A stretch of DNA of 64,000 nucleotides from assembly GCF_000266945.1 (NCBI RefSeq), contig NC_018025.1, positions 4,654,001 to 4,718,000 on the forward strand, in the 5' to 3' direction. The position numbers and the translations under genes are program-made. Positions 28,053 to 37,385 of the stretch are shown here, piece after piece. Each line of letters opens with the position of its first letter. Position 1 is the stretch's first letter. This DNA comes from Desulfomonile tiedjei DSM 6799. Lineage in GTDB: Bacteria > Desulfobacterota > Desulfomonilia > Desulfomonilales > Desulfomonilaceae. Under the pieces are notes generated by a model. It did no database searches, was not told where the DNA came from, and saw only the letters and a program-made list of their open reading frames with translations.

Positions 28053-28964
28053 TCACGGCGCGGCTGCCAAGTAACGTTCTCCGGAATCACATAAGACCGT
28101 CACAACGATCTTGGTTGGATCGAGACGCTCGGCGTTTCGAACCGCTCCAAAAAGAGCTGCTCCTGACGAAAGGCCGGCAAAAATCCCTTCTTTCTCCGCC
28201 AGATGTTTTACGATTTTCATAGCATCCGGATAGGTAACTACTATGACATCATCAATAATGTCCGTATTGAGCACTCGTGGAATAAATCCTGCGCCGATTC
28301 CGGGAATCCTGTGAGGGCCCGGATTTCCTCCGGAAAGAATCGCAGATTCAGCGGGTTCCACAGCCACAACACGAGCGCGTTGGTCTTCTTTCTTGAAAAC
28401 CTCGCCAACTCCAGTAATCGTGCCTCCGGTGCCTACCCCTGAAACAAACACATCCGGAGCCCTTCCGATGGCACGCAAAATCTCCGGCGCTGTAGTGCGT
28501 CGATGGACCTCGGGATTTGCAGGATTCTCGAATTGATTGATCATGAACGTGCGTTTCCTGGAACCCGCTATCTCAAGGGCCTTACTGATGGCTCCTCGCA
28601 TTCCGTTTGCAGGAGGGGTAACGATGACGGTAGCACCGTATGCAGCCAGGAATCGCTTTCGCTCGTTGGGAACGGTATCCGGCATTACCAGCGTGAGAGA
28701 GTACTTTCTTGCAGCGCACATCATTGCCAAGCTTACGGCGGTATTTCCCCCGGAAGCTTCCACCAACGAATCCCCGGCGGTTAAGCCTTCAGTGGCTTCC
28801 ATAGATTCGAGTATGCCGAGACACAGTCTATCCTTGCACGATCCGCCCGGATTCATAAATTCCAGTTTAGCCCAAATCTGAGCGGATCCCGGCGATTCCA
28901 TCGACTTCAGGCGTAAAAGCGGAGTACTACCGACAAAAGATGACAATCCATTTTGCGTAAGCAT
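28053..28964 (-). CDS. cysK: Cysteine synthase (O-acetylserine sulfhydrylase)
   Basis: PLP-dependent beta-family enzyme that makes cysteine from O-acetylserine and sulfide. The PLP lysine is K44 in NPGGSCKDR, the phosphate loop GTGGTITG is around residue 175, and the substrate loop is ASGGNTAVS (about 69-77). Length 303 matches CysK. It follows the Rrf2 regulator by 11 nt, suggesting an operon and cysteine- or Fe-S-dependent control. Confidence 0.9.
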   Translation of the reverse strand: MLTQNGLSSFVGSTPLLRLKSMESPGSAQIWAKLEFMNPGGSCKDRLCLGILESMEATEGLTAGDSLVEASGGNTAVSLAMMCAARKYSLTLVMPDTVPNERKRFLAAYGATVIVTPPANGMRGAISKALEIAGSRKRTFMINQFENPANPEVHRRTTAPEILRAIGRAPDVFVSGVGTGGTITGVGEVFKKEDQRARVVAVEPAESAILSGGNPGPHRIPGIGAGFIPRVLNTDIIDDVIVVTYPDAMKIVKHLAEKEGIFAGLSSGAALFGAVRNAERLDPTKIVVTVLCDSGERYLAAAP

Positions 28965-28975
28965 GAGATTCTCGA

Positions 28976-29443
28976 CTAGATGAAATACATATATTTGTGA
29001 TCAAGATCTCTGGACACGCCTTCTTTTCTCGCAAGCGCACAGAGATCCGCAATGGACACTGAATTGTAATAATCGATCAGCAGCTTCTGAGTCTCATGCC
29101 AGACGTGCCGAGTTATGCAACCATTCAAAATGGAACAATCCTTTTTTCTCGGCTCCTCGTTCGAGAGACATCTCACGGGCACAATGGGACCCTGAGCAGC
29201 ATTGATGATGTCGCCCACCGAGATTTCGGAAGGATCCCTGGAAAGCATATAACCCCCTCTGGGCCCGCGCCTGCTCTTGAGAAGGCCTGCTTTGAGAAGC
29301 TTGTTAAAAATCTGCTCCAAGTAACGCTGCGATATCTTCTGACGTCGAGAAATATCTTTTATCTGGGTAGGTTGTCCCCCGCCGTGATAAGCCACATCAA
29401 AAATCGCGCGTACTCCATATCTACTAGTTGTAGTAATCCGCAT
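28976..29443 (-). CDS. Rrf2-family transcriptional regulator
   Basis: 155-residue winged-helix regulator of the IscR/CymR/NsrR family. The N-terminus RITTTSRYGVRAIFDVAYHG and recognition wing RGPRGGYMLSRDP are diagnostic. Cysteines C92, C103 and C109 in a loop suggest a [2Fe-2S] or [4Fe-4S] cluster; the spacing is wider than in E. coli IscR (C92, C98, C104). It lies immediately upstream of cysK on the same strand, so a CymR-like control of cysteine synthesis or an IscR-like iron-sulfur response is plausible. Confidence 0.9.
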   Translation of the reverse strand: MRITTTSRYGVRAIFDVAYHGGGQPTQIKDISRRQKISQRYLEQIFNKLLKAGLLKSRRGPRGGYMLSRDPSEISVGDIINAAQGPIVPVRCLSNEEPRKKDCSILNGCITRHVWHETQKLLIDYYNSVSIADLCALARKEGVSRDLDHKYMYFI

Positions 29444-29930
29444 GTTTTCTCCCCGAGAAAAAACAATTCGCTCATGAAGAATCTTCTCATTATGTGTATA
29501 TTTTACTTTACTACGAATGTCAAGATAATTGATTCCCTATACACAATCCCGATAGTATTTCCCCAAAACCTATTGCCGAGAATCTCCATGTCAGAACACG
29601 AGATTCATCGGCTCTGAAAAGATTCGTGACACATAGTACAAGTCCGCTTTTATCGTTTCTCTCGAGGTCATTGCTTCTCCCCATGAGATCGGAGAGATTT
29701 TTCCACCTAATTAAAGGAGGATAAAGAACTATTTTTACTTGACTCGGGAATCAACCGTCTTTTAAACTCCAAAAGTTGTACCGGGACTGGACGCAGGATT
29801 CCGGTGCGGCTGATTGAAGTATGGGTTAATCGCACTTTGAGCCATATGGCTCTAAAATTATCAGCGAAATCAACACAGCAACGGGCCGCCCAGGACCCGA
29901 ATAAGTTGCTTCATGAAAGGAGGATCATCC
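29444..29930. other. Divergent promoter region between the Rrf2 regulator and etfB
   Basis: No gene is seen. An AT-rich stretch at about 29470-29550 probably holds the Rrf2 promoter. A candidate etfB promoter is TTGACT at 29739-29744 with TTTAAA at 29761-29766 (16-nt spacing). An unexplained AAAGGAGG at about 29713-29720 leads to no reading frame. Confidence 0.4.
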
Positions 29931-30710
29931 TTGAAATCATTGGTATGCTTGAAACAAGTACCCGACACGGAAACCCAGATCAAGGTTAAACCCGATGGAT
30001 CTGGGATAGTGACGGACGGAATAAAGTACGTCATCAATCCGTACGATGAGTTCAGTGTAGAGGAGGCGCTTCGGCTTAAGGAAAAGTTTAAGACCGGAGA
30101 AGTTGTCATCCTCAGTATAGGACCCGATCGCACTACCGAAGCAATCCGGACGGCACTCGCAATGGGTGCGGACAGAGGAATTCACGTGAATGACGAATCC
30201 GTGAATAACGCAGATCCCTTTGCTATTGCCAAAGCTCTCGCCGCTGCTGCAGCAAACGTGGAATACGACGTGATATTCTGCGGACATCGCGCGATAGACG
30301 ACGACTTTGGTGAAGCAGGCGCTATGCTTGCGGAATTTCTCGGACTCCCGCAGGTTACTCTCGTCACTAAAGTTGAAGTTGCTGCCGACAAGAAATCCGC
30401 AACAGTGGAGCGTGATGTGGAAGGCGGAAAAGAAACGGTGGAAGTTCCTCTTCCGTGCGTTCTGACTTCTCAGAAAGGTCTCAATGAACCCCGCTATGCT
30501 TCCTTGCCGGGAATTATGAAGGCAAAGAAAAAACCGATTGACAAGAAGACGGCAGGAGACCTCGGAATTAGCCCGGAAGCCAAACTTCAAGCCAAGCAGT
30601 ACTCTATGCCTCCCGAACGGCAGGCCGGGAAGAAATACCAGGATATGGAACCGGCGGACGTAGCCAAGACGGTGGTCCAGGCACTTCGTAACGAAGCCAA
30701 GATCATCTAA
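29931..30710 (+). CDS. etfB: Electron transfer flavoprotein beta subunit
   Basis: Small ETF subunit, which binds AMP (or a second FAD in bifurcating ETFs). The true start is probably the TTG at 29931, because AAAGGAGG (29916-29923) lies 7 nt upstream and inside the longer frame that begins with ATG at 29913; this gives MKSLVCLKQVPDTETQIK, the usual family N-terminus. The signature is the run from VEVPLPCVLTSQ to LNEPRYASLPGIMKAKKKP. Length 259. Forms a heterodimer with the adjacent EtfA. No dehydrogenase partner is in the window. Confidence 0.93.
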   Translation: MKSLVCLKQVPDTETQIKVKPDGSGIVTDGIKYVINPYDEFSVEEALRLKEKFKTGEVVILSIGPDRTTEAIRTALAMGADRGIHVNDESVNNADPFAIAKALAAAAANVEYDVIFCGHRAIDDDFGEAGAMLAEFLGLPQVTLVTKVEVAADKKSATVERDVEGGKETVEVPLPCVLTSQKGLNEPRYASLPGIMKAKKKPIDKKTAGDLGISPEAKLQAKQYSMPPERQAGKKYQDMEPADVAKTVVQALRNEAKII

Positions 30711-30744
30711 GTGACCTGCAATATCATCTCGGAGGACGCAATAC

Positions 30745-31725
30745 ATGTCAAAAGTAATGATATACGGTGAGATCAAGGGAGGAAAACTCAAGAAAACCGC
30801 CTACGAACTTGCGAGTGAAGGACGTAAGCTTGCGGATAAACTGGGTGGAGACCTTGGCGCAGTAATCATGGGATCGGCTGGAGAGCAGTTCGCACCGGAG
30901 CTCGCCCGTTACGGAGTGGACACAGTGTACGTAATGGAATCCAGCGACCTGGATACCTACAATTCTGAAACATACGCACAAGCGCTTGCAAAGATCGTCT
31001 CGGAAAAGAAGCCGGAAATAGTCCTTCTGGGCCATTCCATGCAGGGAAAGGATCTGGCACCGAGAACTGCAGCGAAACTCGGAATCGGTGTCATTGCGGA
31101 TTGTGTGTCTTTGGAACTTGATGGATCGACCCTCGTCGGTACACGCCCCATGTACGCGGGTAAATGCAACGCAAAGTGGGTCACGTTGGGATCTCCACAG
31201 ATGGCTTCAGCAAGACCGAACGTGCTCGAAGTTGTGGAAAGCGCAAAAGCCGGCGCGGTTGAGAAAGTTTCCTTTGCCGCTGACACGAACAGACCGACTT
31301 ACACAACAAAGGACCTGAATCTCGACACCAGCGGAAAAGTTGATTTGACAGAAGCAGAGATAATCGTCTCCGGCGGTCGCGGCATGGGTGGCAACGACTT
31401 TTCGCTCCTGGAAGCCATGGCCGCAATCTTCGGGCCTACAGCCACGGTAGGAGCTTCCAGAGCCGCAGTCGATGCCGGCTGGCGTTCGCATTCGGATCAG
31501 GTGGGCCAGACGGGCAAAACCGTTACTCCCAATCTCTATGTAGCTTGCGGTATTTCAGGTTCGATCCAGCATCTCGCAGGAATGGGCTCATCCAAGGTGA
31601 TCGTAGCCATCAATAAAGATCCTGAAGCTCCGATTTTCACCAAAGCGGATTACGGTATAGTCGGCGATCTATTCAAAGTAGTACCCGAATTCAATAAAGA
31701 ACTCGAATCACTTCTCAAAGAATAG
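30745..31725 (+). CDS. etfA: Electron transfer flavoprotein alpha subunit
   Basis: FAD-binding ETF subunit. The C-terminal FAD domain has SGGRGMGGNDFSLLEAMA, VGASRAAVDAGW, DQVGQTGKTVTPNLYVACGISGS and the NKDPEAPIFTKADYGIVGDL motif, all diagnostic. Starts at an ATG after GGAGGACG. It follows etfB by 34 nt and ends before a hairpin. Electron donors in such organisms are acyl-CoA dehydrogenases; none is adjacent, so the partner is unknown. Confidence 0.95.
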   Translation: MSKVMIYGEIKGGKLKKTAYELASEGRKLADKLGGDLGAVIMGSAGEQFAPELARYGVDTVYVMESSDLDTYNSETYAQALAKIVSEKKPEIVLLGHSMQGKDLAPRTAAKLGIGVIADCVSLELDGSTLVGTRPMYAGKCNAKWVTLGSPQMASARPNVLEVVESAKAGAVEKVSFAADTNRPTYTTKDLNLDTSGKVDLTEAEIIVSGGRGMGGNDFSLLEAMAAIFGPTATVGASRAAVDAGWRSHSDQVGQTGKTVTPNLYVACGISGSIQHLAGMGSSKVIVAINKDPEAPIFTKADYGIVGDLFKVVPEFNKELESLLKE

Positions 31726-31754
31726 ACCCTGCTTAATCCTCATATTTTGATAAA

Positions 31755-31782
31755 GGGAGATTTCTACATACGGAAATCTCCC
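31755..31782. terminator. Hairpin after etfA
   Basis: GGGAGATTTC (31755-31764), 8-nt loop, GAAATCTCCC (31773-31782), 30 nt past the etfA stop. Perfect 10-bp stem but no U-tract, so the mechanism of ending is uncertain. Confidence 0.5.
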
Positions 31783-31795
31783 ATGCCCGCCATAA

Positions 31796-32110
31796 ATTCA
31801 AGCTTTGTTGCCATTCTTTGTCCCGCAGGGACTGAAGAGAATAGCCCGGTAATTCGGAAACTGTCTCAAAAGTTGAAATTCACCCCAGATCGTGGCACGA
31901 TTTTCTCATCAGCTTTCCAGCCTGACTGTAGGGGCGGACCAGAGCGTCCGCCCAAATGAGGGCAGACACATTGGTCTGCCCCTACCCGGATGGAGCATCG
32001 TGGCACGATTTTGTCGTTATGTATAATTTTGCGGCAATCTCTTCATTGCCGGGAATTTGTGTATCAGCCGTCCCCCCGAGAACAAAGGGCCCCAAAACAG
32101 GCTGAGTTAG
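31796..32110 (+). repeat. Family C repeat interrupted by a family B element
   Basis: Left half CTTTGTCCCGCAGGGACT...ATAGCCCGGTAATTC (to 31855) and right half ATTGCCGGGAATTTGTG...GTTAGCGCCTAT (from 32045) are contiguous in the copy at about 39490-39675. At this locus 189 bp intervene. This makes the C copy at 39.5 kb an empty site. Confidence 0.8.
31856..32044 (-). repeat. Family B element inserted in family C, copy B3
   Basis: Reverse orientation relative to the 21031 copy. It begins GGAAACTGTCTCAAAAG and contains two ATCGTGGCACGATTTT blocks plus stem-loops GGGCGGACC...GTCCGCCC and GGGCAGAC...GTCTGCCC. Flanks on both sides end in TTC, a possible 3-bp target duplication. The distal end is degenerate compared with B1. 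Confidence 0.8.
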
Positions 32111-32358
32111 CGCCTATACCCCCGCCTCCTTCTGCCCTCCCCATGCAATCAATAATACCGGCTGAGACACGGTGAGCGAATTGCGGAAAGTAAAGTGACA
32201 AAACTCTGTACCCTGTCCACGGACTTGACAGGCGAGGCAAGCAATAAAAACAGCAAGTTACTCGTTAGAGGAAAGAGAGGTGACATTTTTTGTTACCCCT
32301 GTCCCTTGCTGTAGCGGATCTCAGGGGAAATTCTTCGGCATTTCACTGCTACGAGTCC

Positions 32359-32374
32359 TGGCACAGATATTGCT
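32359..32374 (+). promoter_or_regulatory. Sigma-54 (-24/-12) promoter for the pilin gene
   Basis: TGGCAC-AGATA-TTGCT, identical to the sigma-54 core consensus TGGCAC-N5-TTGCW at every conserved position. Transcription would start near 32386, leaving a leader of about 75 nt before the ATG at 32460. Pilin genes under PilR/sigma-54 are established in other proteobacteria. Confidence 0.85.
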
Positions 32375-32459
32375 CCTACCCATTCACGAACTCATGAAAA
32401 ATGTCGGCATGAGTCACATTCCAACCTTTTTCCGTTACAGTGAAAGGAGAGGCTTTACT

Positions 32460-33104
32460 ATGCTGAGCAGACTCAGAAACGTGAAGGGTTTTACCCTCAT
32501 CGAGTTGATGGTTGTTGTGGCGATCATCGGTATCATCCTTGCGATCGCTATTCCGTATTACATTTCTTACAAGAGAACGAGCTGCGACAGATCGGCTGAT
32601 GCAGATATTCGCAAGCTGGCTGCTGCAGTCGAACGTTTGGGGAACGAACTGGTCGACCTCAACCTGAAATTCGATGCTGACACCACCGCACAGCAGATTC
32701 ACGATCAAGACTTGCTGCAATACCTTGTCGGTCCTTTCTACGGCTTCCGCGGCGGCAGCAAGAAGTGCGAAGTCCTCATCAGAATGGCGCAAGAAGGAAC
32801 CCGCTTCACGGTCGAAGGTTGCTCCATGAAGGGTAGCCATCCTGCCGGCACCTCCACCCGTTATCTGTATCGTGCACCTGTTGCAGGCGGCGGCGATCTT
32901 CCCGTTACCGTCAGCGGTGGCGGTGACTGCACGGCTGCTGGAAGTGGGGCTGCCTCGATATTCAATGAATACCCCGTCTTGTCCGGCACCATCGAACAGT
33001 GCTACACTGAATCAGTCGTTAACCCCACTGGTGCTGCGAACCCCGCATTTACCTCAAGAGCACCCAACAGCATCAACTGCAAATCCATCGGTGGTTCCGA
33101 CTAA
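32460..33104 (+). CDS. pilA: Type IV pilin
   Basis: Type IVa major-pilin-like prepilin. The leader MLSRLRNVKG ends in Gly and is followed by FTLIELMVVVAIIGIILAI, with the prepilin peptidase site after G10, Phe at mature position 1 and Glu at 5. The mature protein is about 204 residues, larger than the short Geobacter pilin, with a C-terminal Gly-rich region and six cysteines likely forming disulfides. The start at 32460 is chosen for the pilin leader; the frame extends upstream to 32280. It has its own sigma-54 promoter and terminator, and four TMTC-like proteins follow. Confidence 0.93.
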   Translation: MLSRLRNVKGFTLIELMVVVAIIGIILAIAIPYYISYKRTSCDRSADADIRKLAAAVERLGNELVDLNLKFDADTTAQQIHDQDLLQYLVGPFYGFRGGSKKCEVLIRMAQEGTRFTVEGCSMKGSHPAGTSTRYLYRAPVAGGGDLPVTVSGGGDCTAAGSGAASIFNEYPVLSGTIEQCYTESVVNPTGAANPAFTSRAPNSINCKSIGGSD

Positions 33105-33128
33105 GATTCTCGTTTTGGGCTGTCCTGA

Positions 33129-33159
33129 AACAGGCTCCTTTCAGGAGCCTGTTTTCGTT
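33129..33159 (+). terminator. Rho-independent terminator after pilA
   Basis: Perfect 11-bp stem AACAGGCTCCT (33129-33139), loop TTC, AGGAGCCTGTT (33143-33153), then TTCGTTC. The stem is strong, the U-run short. It is placed 25 nt after the pilin stop codon, so most transcripts probably end there and only some continue into the downstream genes. Confidence 0.75.
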
Positions 33160-33278
33160 CTTCAACTCGCGTTCGCGTCACTTCGTAATCGTTGGGCAAA
33201 GAAAATCGATTGCCCTGCTGCGTCCGGCAGGGTAAATGTTTCAGGCAGTGGTTCTGAGAAGGTATTTGCGCGGTTTTC

Positions 33279-35354
33279 ATGATCGGGAAACGAACGAGAC
33301 TTATTCTACTATTTTCGGCATTCCTCGTGATTCTTGCGGTTCTGCATTTCCGCGGCCTGGATGCTCCGCTGTATTATGACTCCGTTTATCTCGCAGAAAA
33401 CGAGTACGCGTTCGTGCAAGGTCCTCTCCAGGTGCTTGCCCTATTTCCCCAGCGTCCAGCCGCCATGCTGAGTTTTTACCTGAATTATTGTGTGACCGGC
33501 CTAAGCCCTGAAGGTTTTCGCATTATCAATGGCCTGCTCATTGCCGGTACGGCATTTCTTGTCTCGTTGATCACTCTCATCTTGTTAAGAATCTCATATC
33601 AAGATAAGGACTTTTTGCGCGAAATCCAGGATTCCTGTGCATCGGCCGACAGAGTTTCACAGAATTCGTTATTCTCCTTCGGACCTGGTGGTTCAGATCG
33701 AGACATAGTCGTTTGTGCAATCGTAACGGGTCTTTTCTTTCTTATTCATCCGGTTCAGGTATTTCTCGTTTTGTACGCATGGCAGAGAATGGCCATACTC
33801 GCCGCATTCTTCTACTGCGCTGCTTTTCTAGCCTATTTATGTGCTCGCATCGGATTCTTGCGACCTGCGTGGGCAGGATATTTTCTAGCCGGCATCCTGT
33901 TCCTCCTGGCAGTCGCGAGTAAAGAGAATGCGATTACCCTTCCCGGAATAATCGTCCTGGCAGAATTGGCTTTTTTCAGAGTAACCTGGAAAACCGCTTT
34001 TAAAGAAGCTTCTATTCTAGCGATCGGTTTAGTTGCACTCCTGGCGGTTTTTTCTTTTCTGGAGAGGCCGCATGGGGAAATCCTCCAGGATTCCGGCATC
34101 CTGACCACGGTGCGTCAATACTATCGGGAAAGCGGCATCTCGCTTCCTCAGATCGTGCTCAACCAGTGCAGGATGGTATTTGAATATATCGCGCTGATTC
34201 TGTTCCCCGATCCGGACCGTGTTCAGTTCATCAGTCCTCAGGTGATTTCCAGATCCTTTTTCGAGTCTCTCGAAGGAACGGCAAGTGTTGCAGGTACGGG
34301 AATCCTCATTTTGTCCGGAGTGATTCTACTCTGGAAACGACCGATGGTAGGCTTCGGCATACTCTTCTTTCTCGTAAATCTGCTACCTGAAGCACTCCTT
34401 GTACCGCAGTATCTTTTCATCTCGTATCGGGCGTTGCTTCCCATGGTGGGGCTGCTCGTCGCTGCCGCGGATACGCTCCTCTGGGTGTGGAGATCGGTTG
34501 GAAAACTGCAGATGGCAAAGTCTCTCAGGGCAGCACTTGCAGTCGGTCTTCTGTTGGGATTCAGCTTCACCGGTGCATCGACCTGGGCCAAGGTAGATAC
34601 CTGGAGTAATCCTCTCGCCCTATGGACTGAGGTGGTAAACAGGATGCCCGAGGATTATACAATCACCGAGAAACACGGAACAATGCAGGCTCTGAACACC
34701 CTCGGAATCCACCTGCAACGGGAGGGAAGGAATCAGGAAGCTATCGATTGTCACCTCCGTGCCCTCCAGGTATCTCCGGGTCATAGGCTCACGTATATCG
34801 CTCTGGGAAATGCTTACGCTGCAGCCGGGCATAATGACGAAGCCGAACAGGCTTATGGAGAAGCTCTCGCCGCAAAAAGGGATGCAGACAAAGCCCATGT
34901 CGGCATGGGAATGCTTTTGCTCAAACAAGGCAGAACTGCTGAAGCAAGAATTCACGTGACCAAAGCCATGGCGCTCTCACCCCATAATCCGGAATATCGC
35001 AATCTCATGGCAACAATCGATCTACAGGAGGGAAAATATACCGATGCAATGGTGCACTTGCGTAAAGCATTGGAGCTGAAACCGGATTACGCGGAAGCAG
35101 AATTTCATCTGGGTAAGGTCTTTTCTCGGCTGGGCAGCCCTAACGATGCTGCGGTCCATTTTTCGAGGGCTATAACTATGAATCCCAAACACTGGCAAGC
35201 TCGGAACGATCTTGGTATCCTCCTTGCCAAATCCGGGCGAGCCAGGGAGGCGGTGGCACATTTTCAGCAAGCGCTGGCCCTTAATCCGGAAGATCCAGCG
35301 ATCAGGGCCAATCTAAAAACGGCACTGGAACAAGCGGGATTGCCGCCACAATAG
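33279..35354 (+). CDS. TMTC-like polytopic membrane protein with C-terminal TPRs (1)
   Basis: 691 residues; about 11-12 hydrophobic segments (1-440), then about 6 tetratricopeptide repeats (from residue 467; for example ALGNAYAAAGHNDEAEQAYGEALA). Landmarks match the TMTC/GT-C superfamily: an acidic residue in the first exported loop (APLYYDSVYLAENEYAF), QRPAAMLSFYLNY, HPVQVFLVLYAWQR, SKENAITLPGI, and VPQYLFISYRALLPM. TMTC proteins are protein O-mannosyltransferases in animals; a glycosyltransferase role in the periplasm is inferred. The region after the second segment has a 35-residue insertion absent in its paralogues. First of four paralogues after pilA. Confidence 0.75.
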   Translation: MIGKRTRLILLFSAFLVILAVLHFRGLDAPLYYDSVYLAENEYAFVQGPLQVLALFPQRPAAMLSFYLNYCVTGLSPEGFRIINGLLIAGTAFLVSLITLILLRISYQDKDFLREIQDSCASADRVSQNSLFSFGPGGSDRDIVVCAIVTGLFFLIHPVQVFLVLYAWQRMAILAAFFYCAAFLAYLCARIGFLRPAWAGYFLAGILFLLAVASKENAITLPGIIVLAELAFFRVTWKTAFKEASILAIGLVALLAVFSFLERPHGEILQDSGILTTVRQYYRESGISLPQIVLNQCRMVFEYIALILFPDPDRVQFISPQVISRSFFESLEGTASVAGTGILILSGVILLWKRPMVGFGILFFLVNLLPEALLVPQYLFISYRALLPMVGLLVAAADTLLWVWRSVGKLQMAKSLRAALAVGLLLGFSFTGASTWAKVDTWSNPLALWTEVVNRMPEDYTITEKHGTMQALNTLGIHLQREGRNQEAIDCHLRALQVSPGHRLTYIALGNAYAAAGHNDEAEQAYGEALAAKRDADKAHVGMGMLLLKQGRTAEARIHVTKAMALSPHNPEYRNLMATIDLQEGKYTDAMVHLRKALELKPDYAEAEFHLGKVFSRLGSPNDAAVHFSRAITMNPKHWQARNDLGILLAKSGRAREAVAHFQQALALNPEDPAIRANLKTALEQAGLPPQ

Positions 35355-37382
35355 ATGTTCGTATTTCGATCAAGGACGACCATGCATACAGCTATTCGCC
35401 CTGTTCATTACATTCTCCTGGCACTCTTCTTTTCCGTTCTCGTATTCTTATTGCATTTTCGAGCTCTTAGCGGGCCGATGTACTATGATTCCGATGCAAT
35501 CCTTGCCCAAATGGAACATGTATTTGCCGCCGGGAGCGTTCTCTCCGTAATAGATCTTTTTCCGCAACGTCCGATTCCCATGCTCACTTTCTATTTCAAT
35601 TATCTCATCGGAGGCATGGACCCTTACGGCTTTCGTTTTGTGAACTGTCTGCTCCTTGGAACCACCGCGGCTCTGACGTTTGTCACCATGCTCATGCTTC
35701 TAGAAGCGGTACGATTAAAAGATGACCTCAATCTTCAGCAAGCTCGCTTGATCGCGATGATTCTTACTCTCCTGTTTCTCGCGCATCCTGCTCAGGCTTT
35801 TATCGTAATTTATATATGGCAAAGGGTTGCTCTTCTGGCCATGTTGTTCTTCATGGCCGCATTTTGCACGTACTTGGCCGTAAGGCTGGGAAAGCTCGAA
35901 AATCCTTTCCTGGGCTATGGATTGACAGGCGCCTTTTTCATCCTTGCTGTGTTCAGCAAAGAAAATGCGCTCACTCTGCCGACTATCCTTTTGACTGCGG
36001 AAGTCGCTTTTTTCAGACCGGACCGCAAAGAGCTGACGATTCGTGCCATTTCAATGGTTTTGATCGTCTTATTGCTTCTGTTTGCGATGTCATTTCTGCA
36101 ACGGCCGCACGGAGATGCAGCGGTTTCCGGACTGAGCGCCACTCTGCTTAAATACGCGTCTGAGGGAGGCATGAGTTTTTGGCACTTGTTCTTGACTCAG
36201 TGCAGAATGCTCTTCTCTTATATCTCTCTGGCGATTTTTCCTACGGCGTCGCAGGTTCAGATGCTGACGCCTCAGTATGTTTCCGTCAGTGTGTTTGAAC
36301 CGTGGACAACATTACCCGCGGTAATCGGCGCGATTGCGCTCGTTTCGACTGCTCTTTTGTTATTGAGGAAGCGCCCGTTAACAGGATTCGGTTTGCTTTT
36401 CTTCATTCTGAATCTTGTGCCCGAATCGTTTCTCGTGCCTCAGTATGTTTTCGTGTGCTACAGGGTCATTCTTCCGATGATAGGATTGCTCATGGTAGCC
36501 GCTGATACAATTATGTTTCTGGTTTCCAGGGCTGGTTCGTATGAGACATGGGTCAAACGCGGTCTGGTAAGCTGTGCGGTGTTGTTTATTGCTGTTTTCT
36601 CGTGGGTTTCCGTGTCAAAGGCAGGTCTGTGGCAGGAACCGTTGATCTTTTGGAAAGATGTCATTGCCCATTTTCCGGAGGACGCTCCCCATTTGGAGAA
36701 GCGATCCAGAGTCCAGGCGCTGAATACGGTCGGTTTTTGCCTTCAGCGCAAAGAAAGGTACGCCGAGGCAATCGAGTATCATGAAAAAGCTCTATTGCTT
36801 CCGAATCGTCGCGAAGCATCCGGTTCCTTTCTTGGCAAAGCGTACCTTGCGCTGGGACGCATCGACGATGCGGAACGCATGTTCAGGTTGGCAATACAGG
36901 CAAATCCCACGTTTCCGGATGGTTATCTCGGAATGGCTGCAATAACGATCAAGAAGAATCAGCTTGCGGAAGCATCCCGATTCACTCGTTCAGCCATCGA
37001 CATTGCACCGAATAATTATGGATATCAGAATCTCATGGGAATTGTTCTCCTCAAACAGGGCAAAGTCGCTGAAGCGGAGAAACATTTTCGTACGGCAATA
37101 GCGATAAGCCCTCAATTTCCTGACGCATATTATCAACTGGGCAAATGTCTCCTGGACAAAGATCCTCAGAATGCAATAAAGCTGATCACGCGGGCTCTGG
37201 CGTTGGACCCGGATCATTCTTTGGCTAACACCGAGATAGGAGTCATTCTGGCGATTTCCGGGAGACTTACAGAAGCTGAATCTCATTTTCGGAAAGCCCT
37301 GAAACGAGACCCGAATAATGAACTCGCACGAGAGAATTTGGACACCGTCTTGCATCAAATCGCGGAAATGAACGGCCGTTAA
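35355..37382 (+). CDS. TMTC-like polytopic membrane protein with C-terminal TPRs (2)
   Basis: 675 residues; its ATG starts directly on the last base of the previous gene's stop codon (TAG then ATG); an internal ATG at 35382 with a weak AAGGA is an alternative. Family landmarks: SGPMYYDSDAILAQMEHVF, QRPIPMLTFYFNYLIGG, HPAQAFIVIYIWQR, FSKENALTLPTI, VPQYVFVCYRVILPM. Six or so TPRs follow (from about 460), such as SFLGKAYLALGRIDDAERMFRLAIQ. Closely resembles the neighbouring paralogues, so probable recent duplication. Confidence 0.75.
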   Translation: MFVFRSRTTMHTAIRPVHYILLALFFSVLVFLLHFRALSGPMYYDSDAILAQMEHVFAAGSVLSVIDLFPQRPIPMLTFYFNYLIGGMDPYGFRFVNCLLLGTTAALTFVTMLMLLEAVRLKDDLNLQQARLIAMILTLLFLAHPAQAFIVIYIWQRVALLAMLFFMAAFCTYLAVRLGKLENPFLGYGLTGAFFILAVFSKENALTLPTILLTAEVAFFRPDRKELTIRAISMVLIVLLLLFAMSFLQRPHGDAAVSGLSATLLKYASEGGMSFWHLFLTQCRMLFSYISLAIFPTASQVQMLTPQYVSVSVFEPWTTLPAVIGAIALVSTALLLLRKRPLTGFGLLFFILNLVPESFLVPQYVFVCYRVILPMIGLLMVAADTIMFLVSRAGSYETWVKRGLVSCAVLFIAVFSWVSVSKAGLWQEPLIFWKDVIAHFPEDAPHLEKRSRVQALNTVGFCLQRKERYAEAIEYHEKALLLPNRREASGSFLGKAYLALGRIDDAERMFRLAIQANPTFPDGYLGMAAITIKKNQLAEASRFTRSAIDIAPNNYGYQNLMGIVLLKQGKVAEAEKHFRTAIAISPQFPDAYYQLGKCLLDKDPQNAIKLITRALALDPDHSLANTEIGVILAISGRLTEAESHFRKALKRDPNNELARENLDTVLHQIAEMNGR

Positions 37383-37385
37383 AAT

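Noticed and set aside
31999-32014. TGGCAC-GATTT-TGTC as a third sigma-54 site
   Set aside because: The -12 element is TGTC instead of TTGC and it is part of the family B internal repeat.
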